Below, piece by piece: positions 26,598 to 33,927 of a stretch of DNA of 49,193 nucleotides. The position numbers and the translations under genes were made by a program. The notes beneath the pieces are model-generated. The model was not told the origin of the DNA, did not search any database, and worked only from the letters and a program-made list of their open reading frames with translations. Source of the stretch: Anaeroplasmataceae bacterium. GTDB taxonomy: Bacteria; Bacillota_I; Bacilli_A; Acholeplasmatales; Anaeroplasmataceae. The stretch spans positions 1 through 49,193 of the forward strand of contig JAIDZC010000025.1 in assembly GCA_029057785.1 (NCBI GenBank). The letters are read 5' to 3'. How positions within the stretch are numbered: position 1 is the first letter of the stretch; the number at the start of each line of letters is the position of its first letter.

Positions 26598-28151
26598 TTA
26601 TTCACCTTCCACTTTAGAATTAGTCTTTTTTGTTGTTGTTTTTTTAGTAGTTGTAGATTTAGATGAAGTAGTCTTTGTAGAAGTACTAGGTTTCTTTGTT
26701 GTAGTCTTTTTTGAAGATGAGGTTGTTGCTGCCTTTGTAGTAGCAGGCTTTTTTGTAGAAGTTTTGGTTGTCGTTTTCTTAGGAGCAGGCTTTACCTCTT
26801 CTACTTTTTCTTCAGTTTTAACCTCTTCATCAGTTATAGTTTTTCCCTCTTGAGTAGGTTCTACTACTAAATCTTGATTTTCTTTAGGAGTTGAATCTTC
26901 ATTAGATTCTTCAACTTTTGGTTCTTCTACTGAACTTTCTACCTCGTCATTTGTTTCCACAGGGGTGGATTGTATTTCTTCAACTACAGGAGCAATAACT
27001 TCTCCTGCTGTAACAGTTTCTAATGACTCATCTGCAGTTGTATCTGGTAATACAACATCTTCCGTCTTAATTTCTTTTACTGGTTTACCCTTATTTCTAG
27101 ATACAGCTTTACCATTGACAATGATTTTAGAATCTCTTGAATAATCCTTATAGTTTTCTCTTGAGAAAAGTCTTCTAATTGCACTGAAATGGAATAATAA
27201 AACATAGAATAACAAAATGACTACAGCATATAAAGCAAGCATGCCTACTGTCTGCCATACTAGTTTACTTGGAGTTACAACATTTCTTTCATATCCAATA
27301 GTATAACCTGTTGTAGAACTTTCTTCTGTAAATTCTGCTTTCCAAGTATCAAATTCTTTACTCCAAGTGTTGTTTAATTCTTTCAACTTACTTGAATCTC
27401 CTTCAGCTGCTAAATATGAACTCAAATATGTATTGTACTTAGTAAATATTTCTTCCACTTTAGCATCATTATAAAATCCTTGAGAGAAATCCAAATTAGC
27501 ATCTACACTATAGATTACATTTCCATCACAGTCCTTAATAGAAAGCTTATGAATATTACCATTCATCTCTTTTACCATTTGATTAATCATAGTTTCAGTA
27601 AAGGTAATACGCATAAAGTTCCAATTTGCATTTGTATTGGTTACTTCTCTAGCGTTATTTAGTAATACATCCTCTTTTGATTTTGGCTCACTTACATAAA
27701 CGCTGCTGTTAATTGTTTCACTTACTACAAAATAATAATCATATGATGAAGAACCTGCATCGTTTGATGAAAACTCTATTGCTGTTTTATTAAAGCTAGA
27801 TTTACCATCTGTAGCTGTATCTACAGCAAATTTAGCATTAAATATATAAACATAATATGCTTTTTCAAACTCTAAATATCTTGTAGAATTATCTTCATCT
27901 CCATAAGTAACATCTGTTTGAGATGTTGCAGGATAAATCATCAAGTCCAATTTATCTGAAGTGTTATCAGCAATTGACTTCGTATCAAAACATCCTCCCC
28001 ACACCATTGGAACTTTATAATACTCCTCTTTTTCAATTGCGCTTTTAACTATACCCTCTAAATGATTCATTTGGTTAGAGCTATATCCAATGATATATAC
28101 TAATATACCTATAACGATAGCTATACCAAAATATAATATCTTTTTCCACAT
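26598..28151 (-). CDS. membrane protein with histone-H1-like cytoplasmic tail
   Basis: 517 residues, family not recognised. One helix at about 4-22, an extracytoplasmic domain of some 270 residues, a second helix at about 298-320, then a long cytoplasmic part. That part begins basic, becomes acidic (about 370-450, many Glu/Val/Thr), and ends in roughly 60 residues of almost only Lys, Thr, Ser, Ala and Pro (KKTTTKTSTKKPATTK type). Such tails resemble H1-like bacterial proteins that bind DNA or RNA, or are sites of Ser/Thr phosphorylation. Coupled to galU, so an envelope role with a charge-rich tail is the alternative. Function unknown. Confidence 0.7.
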   Translation of the reverse strand: MWKKILYFGIAIVIGILVYIIGYSSNQMNHLEGIVKSAIEKEEYYKVPMVWGGCFDTKSIADNTSDKLDLMIYPATSQTDVTYGDEDNSTRYLEFEKAYYVYIFNAKFAVDTATDGKSSFNKTAIEFSSNDAGSSSYDYYFVVSETINSSVYVSEPKSKEDVLLNNAREVTNTNANWNFMRITFTETMINQMVKEMNGNIHKLSIKDCDGNVIYSVDANLDFSQGFYNDAKVEEIFTKYNTYLSSYLAAEGDSSKLKELNNTWSKEFDTWKAEFTEESSTTGYTIGYERNVVTPSKLVWQTVGMLALYAVVILLFYVLLFHFSAIRRLFSRENYKDYSRDSKIIVNGKAVSRNKGKPVKEIKTEDVVLPDTTADESLETVTAGEVIAPVVEEIQSTPVETNDEVESSVEEPKVEESNEDSTPKENQDLVVEPTQEGKTITDEEVKTEEKVEEVKPAPKKTTTKTSTKKPATTKAATTSSSKKTTTKKPSTSTKTTSSKSTTTKKTTTKKTNSKVEGE

Positions 28152-28234
28152 AATGTATAAATTCCTTTCTTCTATACTATTTTACCTTATTTAAGAAAAA
28201 AATCAACAAAACTTACGAATTTTATAAAATAATA

Positions 28235-28284
28235 TTGAAAATGTTAAAAAATAATGTATAATAATAATGCACGTTTTAAAACGT
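28235..28284 (+). promoter_or_regulatory. tRNA-His promoter with 14-base palindrome
   Basis: TTGAAA (28235-28240), 16 bases and TATAAT (28257-28262) lead into the tRNA. At 28271-28284, near the expected start of transcription, ACGTTTTAAAACGT is a perfect palindrome. Whether it is an operator is unknown. Confidence 0.6.
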
Positions 28285-28292
28285 ACAAATCT

Positions 28293-28369
28293 GGCGTATA
28301 TGGTGAAGTGGTTAACACAGCGGATTGTGGCTCCGCCATGCGCAGGTTCGATCCCTGTTATACGCCCCA
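28293..28369 (+). tRNA. tRNA-His (GTG)
   Basis: Cloverleaf with anticodon GTG in loop TTGTGGC. Acceptor GCGTATA pairs with TATACGC, and there is an encoded extra G(-1) opposite C73, the histidine identity mark. T-loop TTCGATC, encoded CCA end. Monocistronic, divergent from the H1-tail membrane-protein gene. Confidence 0.95.
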
Positions 28370-28380
28370 GAATGAAAACG

Positions 28381-28415
28381 AAAGGTCTAAGGATTTCCCT
28401 AGACCTTTTATTGTT
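28381..28415 (+). terminator. tRNA-His terminator
   Basis: AAAGGTCTA (28381-28389) pairs with TAGACCTTT (28400-28408), followed by a T-rich plus-strand tail. Confidence 0.8.
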
Positions 28416-28438
28416 TTATTAAAATATTAAATTAGTTA

Positions 28439-28842
28439 CTATCTATCAAATGGCCTATTAAAAGATCCTATTTCTATTAAATTCCCTTCTGGGTCTGTTA
28501 TGTAACAAGTTCTTTGATTCCATGGTTCTGTAGTCGGTGGTAAAACTGGAACTGCTCCTTTTGAGACAACTTCTTTGAAACAAGAATCTACTTCTTCATA
28601 AGTATCTACATATAATGCGATTTCAAAATGTCCATTGAAATCTTTAACATAACTATATTTCTTGTTTGTCATCTTTTCAAAATTTTTCTACCATAAAGCA
28701 TAAATAAAGTACCATCTTTAATCAAATAAACATTCACAGCATCTTCTGCCTCTTTAATTTCAAATCCTAGAACATCTCTATAAATTTTTATCATCTTAGG
28801 CATATCTTCTACAAACAAGCCAAAACCATTAAATATTTTTAA
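28439..28842 (-). pseudogene. VOC/glyoxalase-fold protein, frameshifted
   Basis: Two adjacent frames together give one VOC (glyoxalase/bleomycin-resistance) domain. The N-terminal half reads KIFNGFGLFVEDMPKMIKIY and runs to YGRKILKR and a stop. The C-terminal half restarts at MTNKKYSYVKDFNGHFEIAL and ends DPEGNLIEIGSF. Inserting one base in the A run just after the codons for GRK (near 28688) restores KDFEKMTNKK. No ATG, GTG or TTG stands at the expected start either. So it is a decayed gene, or a base-calling error at a homopolymer plus an unusual start. It was the last gene of the upstream operon. Confidence 0.75.
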
Positions 28843-29381
28843 TCTTCCTTCTTATTCTCTTCAGCTTCTTTTATTTTATAATTTTTTTTGATGTATTCAC
28901 TAGCTTTGGCTAAATTCTTAATTTCTTCTTCCATTATTTCTTTATAGTAAAATTTCTTATGCTCATTATCCAGTTTTATCGCATCTAATAATAACTCCTT
29001 TAAAGGAATTTCATTAGAATCAGTAGGCAATGAAGCCAATTCTTTAGACATAGTATCCAAGTATTCTTCAATTGGAATTTTTGTCATTGACTTGATTCTA
29101 GCGTCAAGTTTTGGATTTACAAATTCTCTAAACTCCATCCCACAGGTTTTACAAACTCCAGAGCGTCCTTCCTTTTTATCATCCTTTAAAAAGGCAGCAA
29201 CTTCCTCTTCGTCATATTCTAGATAAAGATCTCGATCTTTTTTCTCATACCAAGTAAGCTCCTCATCTGTTTTGTTTCCGTATTTTTTATCAAACATTTC
29301 TTTAGTTAGTGTATCAAAATACAGAATATCTTGCGAACCGCAAAATGGGCAACATGTATATTTCTTTTTCTCTTTCATCAT
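28839..29381 (-). CDS. zinc-ribbon protein of unknown function
   Basis: 180 residues. Four cysteines form a split zinc ribbon: CPFC near residue 12 and CKTC near 78, separated by an acidic linker. The C-terminal part is helical and strongly charged (EEIKNLAKASEYIKK). No known catalytic motif. The ATG overlaps the stop of the acetyltransferase gene as ATGA, with AAGGAGATA upstream. Cofactor or nucleic-acid binding by the ribbon is possible. Confidence 0.65.
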   Translation of the reverse strand: MMKEKKKYTCCPFCGSQDILYFDTLTKEMFDKKYGNKTDEELTWYEKKDRDLYLEYDEEEVAAFLKDDKKEGRSGVCKTCGMEFREFVNPKLDARIKSMTKIPIEEYLDTMSKELASLPTDSNEIPLKELLLDAIKLDNEHKKFYYKEIMEEEIKNLAKASEYIKKNYKIKEAEENKKED

Positions 29382-29833
29382 ATTATCTCCTTTCTATACA
29401 TCCTGCTTAATATATCCTCTCCATCTCCTTTTACCATACAGAAAAATTTCCAACCGTATCGTTCGTAAAAGGAAGTGTGATTGGTTAATAAATAAAGTGT
29501 TTCTACTCCTAAGCTTTTCATATCTTCACAAACAAAACTTAAAAGTTCACCTGCAACGCCTTGATTACGATAGGCTTCTTCTACATAAACTGCACAAACA
29601 TTGGGGGTTAAATCTTTGCGCGGGTGGAAATCATTTTCTATTACACCAGCCCCACCAATAATCTTCTCTTTGTCACATATAATATACCATTGTGGAACAG
29701 GAGAATCAGAACTAATAGATTTCATACTATCTATATATGCCTCTATTGGTATACTCCATTTTTCACTAAACCATTTTGCTGCATCACATTGTAAAGAAGG
29801 ACACTCTCTTATTTTCTTAATAGTATAATTCAT
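29378..29833 (-). CDS. GNAT family N-acetyltransferase
   Basis: 151 residues, a single GNAT domain. The acetyl-CoA loop is VEEAYRNQGVAGELL (Q/RxxGxA/G type), preceded by the beta strand VCAVYV, and the closing motif is LYLLTNHTSFYERYGWKF. Substrate unknown. The RBS lies over the stop codon of the upstream GNAT-MsrA gene, so they are translated from one message. Confidence 0.88.
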   Translation of the reverse strand: MNYTIKKIRECPSLQCDAAKWFSEKWSIPIEAYIDSMKSISSDSPVPQWYIICDKEKIIGGAGVIENDFHPRKDLTPNVCAVYVEEAYRNQGVAGELLSFVCEDMKSLGVETLYLLTNHTSFYERYGWKFFCMVKGDGEDILSRMYRKEII

Positions 29834-29836
29834 AAT

Positions 29837-31183
29837 TTAGTTTTCCTTCTTATTTAATCTTCCCGAAGTTTCAAATTCTTCTTTTATCTTTTCTGGATGC
29901 TTTAAAGCATAATTTTGATGTTCCTCTTCAGCAGGATAAAATATGGTATCCTCACGCACATCAACATAAACGCTTTGGTTATATTGTTGTTCTAAAGCTT
30001 TTATCCGATTCTTTATTTCTTCTTTTTCTAAAGAATCGGAAGTATATATTCCACAAGTATAATTATATCCTCGATCAATAAACTGCCCACCATCATCAAA
30101 AGGGTCAATCGAAGAAAAATAAGTTTCTAATAAAGTAGAATATTTAATTTTTGATGAATCATATTCAATGAGAATTGCTTCCCTATGGCCAGTAGTTCCT
30201 TGTTTGACTTGTGCATAGGAAGGATGAGTCTCTTTCCCACCAACAAAACCACTCACTACCTTTCTTACACCTTCTAAAGAATAGAATGGCTCTGCCACAC
30301 ACCAAAAGCATCCTCCTGCAAAAACTGCTGTTTTTATAAAAGACGGATGATAACAATATTGCACCTGATCTGTAAGATATGTAAATCCTAAGTTTAAATA
30401 GAGATGATTAGAAATAGGATTTGTAGAGTCTACATACAGATTTGGTGTTTTTCCTTCTCCTATGATATCCTCACATAATTTTGATACGACTTGTTTTGAA
30501 TAGCCACGACCTCTATATTCAGGGATAGTAAACACATTAGAAATAGAACAACTAGAATCAAAATCTCTGGCTCTAGCCGCAATACTTACAATTTTTCCTT
30601 GTTCCTTGATGGCATAAAAGGTATGCTCTCTTCCTTTTAGAATCTCTATAGCTGTAGATATATCCATCTTTTCATGAAGAGCTTCCTTTTTAAAGGAACA
30701 ATAGCAAAGAGCCAATTCTTCTATATCTTTGGGTGTACATTGAAAAACAGTTGACTTTGGAGAATAGGTAAGCTTATTTAAAACCATAATCTGCATAGAG
30801 TGCTGTAATTCTATCTCTCCTTTTAAGCGTTCTTGGTAGTACTTTAAAAATTCTGATGCACATTCTTCTTTTCCTAAAACGCCCTCCACAACTAGATTTA
30901 AATCTGCCACAATGCTTGCAGCAAATTCACATAGTGTTTTAGAGCCAAAGAGTACCATATTATAAGGATCAAGTCTTAATATGAACAAATGTTCTGCTCC
31001 ATTTTTAAATTGTAAAGCATAGTTTTTTCGATCAAGCTGTTGATAGTCTTGAGCATTTAAAAAGAAAAACGACGTTTCTATAAAGGTCTTCACATTTGCA
31101 TTTAAATAAATTTCATTCTCTTTTAAAAATTCTTTTCCATTTTTATATATTTTATAGCTTAGATTGCTTTTTAAATCTTTCAT
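29837..31183 (-). CDS. GNAT acetyltransferase fused to MsrA
   Basis: 448 residues. The first 150 residues are an unassigned alpha/beta region. A GNAT domain follows at about 150-283, with the acetyl-CoA loop IPEYRGRGYSKQV and a closing YLNLGFTYL. MsrA covers about 285-448: catalytic Cys in AGGCFWCVAEPF, then SGFVGG, HREAILIEYD and FYPAEEEHQNY. MsrA reduces methionine S-sulfoxide in proteins. The linked GNAT half may acetylate a small molecule, but its partner is unknown. The start at 31183 overlaps the CBS gene by 32 bases and has only a weak RBS, so the exact start is uncertain. Confidence 0.85.
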   Translation of the reverse strand: MKDLKSNLSYKIYKNGKEFLKENEIYLNANVKTFIETSFFFLNAQDYQQLDRKNYALQFKNGAEHLFILRLDPYNMVLFGSKTLCEFAASIVADLNLVVEGVLGKEECASEFLKYYQERLKGEIELQHSMQIMVLNKLTYSPKSTVFQCTPKDIEELALCYCSFKKEALHEKMDISTAIEILKGREHTFYAIKEQGKIVSIAARARDFDSSCSISNVFTIPEYRGRGYSKQVVSKLCEDIIGEGKTPNLYVDSTNPISNHLYLNLGFTYLTDQVQYCYHPSFIKTAVFAGGCFWCVAEPFYSLEGVRKVVSGFVGGKETHPSYAQVKQGTTGHREAILIEYDSSKIKYSTLLETYFSSIDPFDDGGQFIDRGYNYTCGIYTSDSLEKEEIKNRIKALEQQYNQSVYVDVREDTIFYPAEEEHQNYALKHPEKIKEEFETSGRLNKKEN

Positions 31184-31568
31184 AAAAATACCGAATGATT
31201 CCCTTTCTTTTAATTATGCCAATATACATACCTCTATCATCCACCATAGGAATAAAGTTCTGTTCAAAGGAAAGCTTAATCACTTCTTGGATAGAACTGC
31301 TGATATCTAAAGCTTTATAAGGACGATATTTATCAATGAAATCTACGGACTGTGATTCTGCGAGATCTAAATCAAAATTACAGTTATTTTTTATATACCT
31401 TAAAATATCACCTTCAGATAAGGTTGATACATAATGTCCTTCTTTATCAATCAAAGGAACAACAGTAAATTTATGATAATCGTACTTTTCTAAAGCTTGA
31501 CGAATTGTAGCTTTTGAATCTAAATAAAATGTTTTATCCTTAGGAGTCAATAAACTGATGATATTCAT
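31152..31568 (-). CDS. two-CBS-domain protein
   Basis: 138 residues made of one CBS pair: TIRQALEKYDYHKFTVVPLI with LSEGDILRYI, then SIQEVIKLSFEQNFIPMVDD with GIIKRKGIIRYF. No other domain. Stand-alone CBS pairs bind adenine nucleotides. In Bacillus and Listeria a protein of this size (DarB/CbpB) binds c-di-AMP, and a c-di-AMP synthase is in this window, but equivalence is an inference. It overlaps the GNAT-MsrA start and heads that operon. Confidence 0.85.
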   Translation of the reverse strand: MNIISLLTPKDKTFYLDSKATIRQALEKYDYHKFTVVPLIDKEGHYVSTLSEGDILRYIKNNCNFDLDLAESQSVDFIDKYRPYKALDISSSIQEVIKLSFEQNFIPMVDDRGMYIGIIKRKGIIRYFYERFKKQSKL

Positions 31569-31659
31569 ATCGTATCCTCTCTTTCTACTTCTTTATTATA
31601 ATATATTTTCAAAATAAAATCTACAAAAGGCTTTCCCATAATTTTACATATTTTACCAA

Positions 31660-31686
31660 AAATAAAAACCAACCTTCTAGGGTTGG
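31660..31686 (-). terminator. rplS terminator
   Basis: CCAACC (31669-31674) pairs with GGTTGG (31681-31686) around a 6-base loop, with a minus-strand T run. Confidence 0.75.
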
Positions 31687-31695
31687 CCTTTAAAA

Positions 31696-32052
31696 TTATC
31701 GACGTTCCTTAATACGAGCAGCCTTAGCTGATAAGTTACGGATATAGAATAGTCTAGCACGACGTACTTTACCTTTTCTAGTAACTTCAATATGGTCGAT
31801 ATTAGGTGAATGAACAGGGAATGTACGTTCAACACCGATTCCGTAAGACATTTTACGAACTGTAAAAGTTTCACCAATGCCTGTACCTTGACGCTTAATC
31901 ACAAGACCCTCAAATACCTGAATACGATGAGTGTCACCTTCAATAATCTTAACGAAAACCTTAACGTTATCTCCTGCGCGGAAGTTAGGTCTTTCTTGTA
32001 AGTATTGAGCAGTTATTTCATTGATTAATGCTTGTCCTTTAGCGTTTGCCAT
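31696..32052 (-). CDS. rplS: 50S ribosomal protein L19
   Basis: 118 residues starting [25 protein letters not shown] is 9 bases before this ATG at 32052, so the 28-residue upstream frame is leader RNA, not protein. Family motifs [27 protein letters not shown] and [11 protein letters not shown] are present. It sits at the subunit interface of the ribosome. It has its own promoter and a structured leader. Confidence 0.97.
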   Translation of the reverse strand: MANAKGQALINEITAQYLQERPNFRAGDNVKVFVKIIEGDTHRIQVFEGLVIKRQGTGIGETFTVRKMSYGIGVERTFPVHSPNIDHIEVTRKGKVRRARLFYIRNLSAKAARIKERR

Positions 32053-32141
32053 AAATCTCAACTCCTTATTACCAAAGCTCATAGCCTGATATTTCCCGTG
32101 TTGCCAGCGGAGCATTGTGCTTTGCTGTTTTATCAAACAGC
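32053..32141 (-). ncRNA. structured leader of rplS (candidate L19 leader)
   Basis: About 90 bases of 5' UTR. GCTGTTT/AAACAGC makes a tight hairpin, and CAAAGC soon after it can pair with GCTTTG just before the RBS, enclosing a GC-richer core. Autoregulatory L19 leader RNAs are known in Firmicutes. Position and length fit, but I did not align it to the family model. Confidence 0.55.
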
Positions 32142-32147
32142 TCTAAC

Positions 32148-32176
32148 ATTTTACCATACAAAGACGATAAATTCAA
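32148..32176 (-). promoter_or_regulatory. rplS promoter
   Basis: Minus-strand TTGAAT (32176-32171), 17 bases and TAAAAT (32153-32148), with TGG before the -10 box. It starts at the stop codon of the DUF1292 gene. Confidence 0.75.
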
Positions 32177-32467
32177 CTACTTTTTATTCTTTTTTAAGAG
32201 ACGATAATATTCATCAAAGCATTCTTCAATGACCTCTTCATCTTCTTCTAATTCTAAAGATGCCTCTTCTTCTTTATAAACAATTCTAAATACCAAAACA
32301 TCATCAGGCAAAACATCCTTAGCAATCGGATGAAGAATCGCATAACTTGCCTCTTCTAAATGAATCAACGCTACTTGTTCGAATGTAAAGATTTCTCCAT
32401 TATTTCCTGGAATTCTAATATTGCTTGTATTCTTCTCGTCTAAGATTTGTTCTATAACGTTTTTCAT
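32177..32467 (-). CDS. DUF1292 (YrzB-like) protein
   Basis: 96 residues, acidic. It begins with a helix and then the strand pattern GNNGEIFTFEQVALIHLEEA and YAILHPI typical of DUF1292, ending in an acidic helix (LELEEDEEVIEECFDEYYRL). Role unknown. It follows the GH28 gene by two bases, with the RBS inside that gene, so the two are cotranscribed. Confidence 0.8.
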   Translation of the reverse strand: MKNVIEQILDEKNTSNIRIPGNNGEIFTFEQVALIHLEEASYAILHPIAKDVLPDDVLVFRIVYKEEEASLELEEDEEVIEECFDEYYRLLKKNKK

Positions 32468-32469
32468 TT

Positions 32470-33864
32470 CTACCCCTTTAATGCTTCATTTAAAATCTTT
32501 TTCTCATGAGGAGTCTCTATTATGACATTATCCATATGAATCTCTTCAGCTTGCTTAAGAATCAAGGCCTCTTCTGCAGTAATTTCAATATCTTTAAAAT
32601 ATAAATGATGAATTGGTAGTGCCTTTAATCCTTCAATCTTAATTCCAATCTTAGCATGCTCACAATAAATATTTTCCATAAATATATTTCTAAATTCTGG
32701 AATATCTTCTCTTAGAGTACTCTGCATTTCATCTGTTTTATCCGTTTCTAAATTCTTTAAAACATATCCCATCGTAAAAATGAAAGCCTCTTCTAAGATA
32801 TTTGCCATATGAATATTGCGAATCGTGATATCCTCTACTACGCCACCACGACCCATTGCAGATTTAAAACGAACACCAATATCCGTTCCAATAAAGGTAC
32901 AATTCTCAACAAGCAGATTATGAACGCCTCTACTCATTTCACTTCCAACGACAAATCCTCCATGAGCATCAAATACCTTACAATCATGAATCCATACATT
33001 TTCACAAGGCCCCTCTATGACCCTTGCCTCTGCATTTTTACCAGATTTGATACAAATTCCGTCATCCCCAACCTCAAACACAGTACCAACAATTTCACAG
33101 TTTTTACAAGACTCTAAATCTAGTCCATCTCCATTTTGAGCAGAATATTTATTTTTCACCTTAGCATTTTTCAAAGTAAAATTGGAACAAAACCAAGGAT
33201 GAATATTCCATGCAGGAGAGTTTTGAATCGTAATATCTTCAATTAAAATCTTATCGCAATGCTTTAAGGAAAGTAATACTGGTCTATACATATCATAATA
33301 CTTTGAAGCAAACTCTAAAGCATTCGGGTCATTATAGTCCGGCTCTCCTACCTGAACTCCTTCGTAAACAGTATGAGTAGGATACCAAATACCACCCTCC
33401 TTAGTTTCTTGAAAATAAGGACTCTTCTTTAAGCATCTTTGAAATTCCTTTTCTGTTAACTTCATACGCTTAATACCACGCCATAAAACACCATTACCAT
33501 CTATGACCCCATGTCCAGTAATAGCAATGTTGTTTTGATGATCAGCAGTAATTGGAGAAATAGCTCTAATTCTTCTTTGACCTTCATAATCTGTCCAGAT
33601 TAAAGGATACTCCTCTTTAGATTTTGTAAATTGTAAAAATGCATTGTTTTCTAAATGTAGGTTTACATTGCTTTTAAGCTCTATAGGTCCAGATAAAAAA
33701 TAACCATTTGGTATAATGACCATACCACCACCATTTTGACTACAAGTATCAATTGCTTGTTGGATGGCAGATTTATTATTAAATTTAGTAGATACCTTGG
33801 CTCCAAAATCTAATATGCTATATTGTTTATTCTTAAACTTTGGTAATTCTATTTTAAAGTTCAT
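32470..33864 (-). CDS. glycoside hydrolase family 28 (polygalacturonase-like), cytoplasmic
   Basis: 464 residues from the ATG at 33864, with GAGGTG 6 bases upstream; a GTG three codons earlier is rejected. Right-handed beta-helix with GH28 motifs: NGDGLDLES (for NTDG), GDDGICIKSG (for GDD), HGGFVVGSE (for GHG) and VRFKSA (for RIK). No signal peptide, so it probably acts on short galacturonide or related oligosaccharides after uptake. No pectin transporter is nearby. The upstream promoter has a 22-base palindrome. Confidence 0.9.
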   Translation of the reverse strand: MNFKIELPKFKNKQYSILDFGAKVSTKFNNKSAIQQAIDTCSQNGGGMVIIPNGYFLSGPIELKSNVNLHLENNAFLQFTKSKEEYPLIWTDYEGQRRIRAISPITADHQNNIAITGHGVIDGNGVLWRGIKRMKLTEKEFQRCLKKSPYFQETKEGGIWYPTHTVYEGVQVGEPDYNDPNALEFASKYYDMYRPVLLSLKHCDKILIEDITIQNSPAWNIHPWFCSNFTLKNAKVKNKYSAQNGDGLDLESCKNCEIVGTVFEVGDDGICIKSGKNAEARVIEGPCENVWIHDCKVFDAHGGFVVGSEMSRGVHNLLVENCTFIGTDIGVRFKSAMGRGGVVEDITIRNIHMANILEEAFIFTMGYVLKNLETDKTDEMQSTLREDIPEFRNIFMENIYCEHAKIGIKIEGLKALPIHHLYFKDIEITAEEALILKQAEEIHMDNVIIETPHEKKILNEALKG

Positions 33865-33882
33865 CGTGTTCACCTCGAATCT

Positions 33883-33922
33883 ATTATACTATAGAAATGA
33901 AAGGTGGTCAATTGACCACCTT
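33883..33922 (-). promoter_or_regulatory. GH28 promoter overlapped by a 22-base palindrome
   Basis: Minus-strand TTGACC (33911-33906), 17 bases and TATAAT (33888-33883). The -35 box lies inside a perfect 22-base palindrome at 33901-33922 (AAGGTGGTCAA and its complement). It could be a repressor operator for the glycosidase gene, a hairpin terminator for the upstream Wzz-like gene, or both. The T tail after it is weak. Confidence 0.65.
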
Positions 33923-33927
33923 CATAA

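Noticed and set aside
32053-32136. 28-residue N-terminal extension of L19
   Set aside because: A strong RBS fits the ATG at 32052, L19 proteins start there, and the extension lies in the leader RNA.
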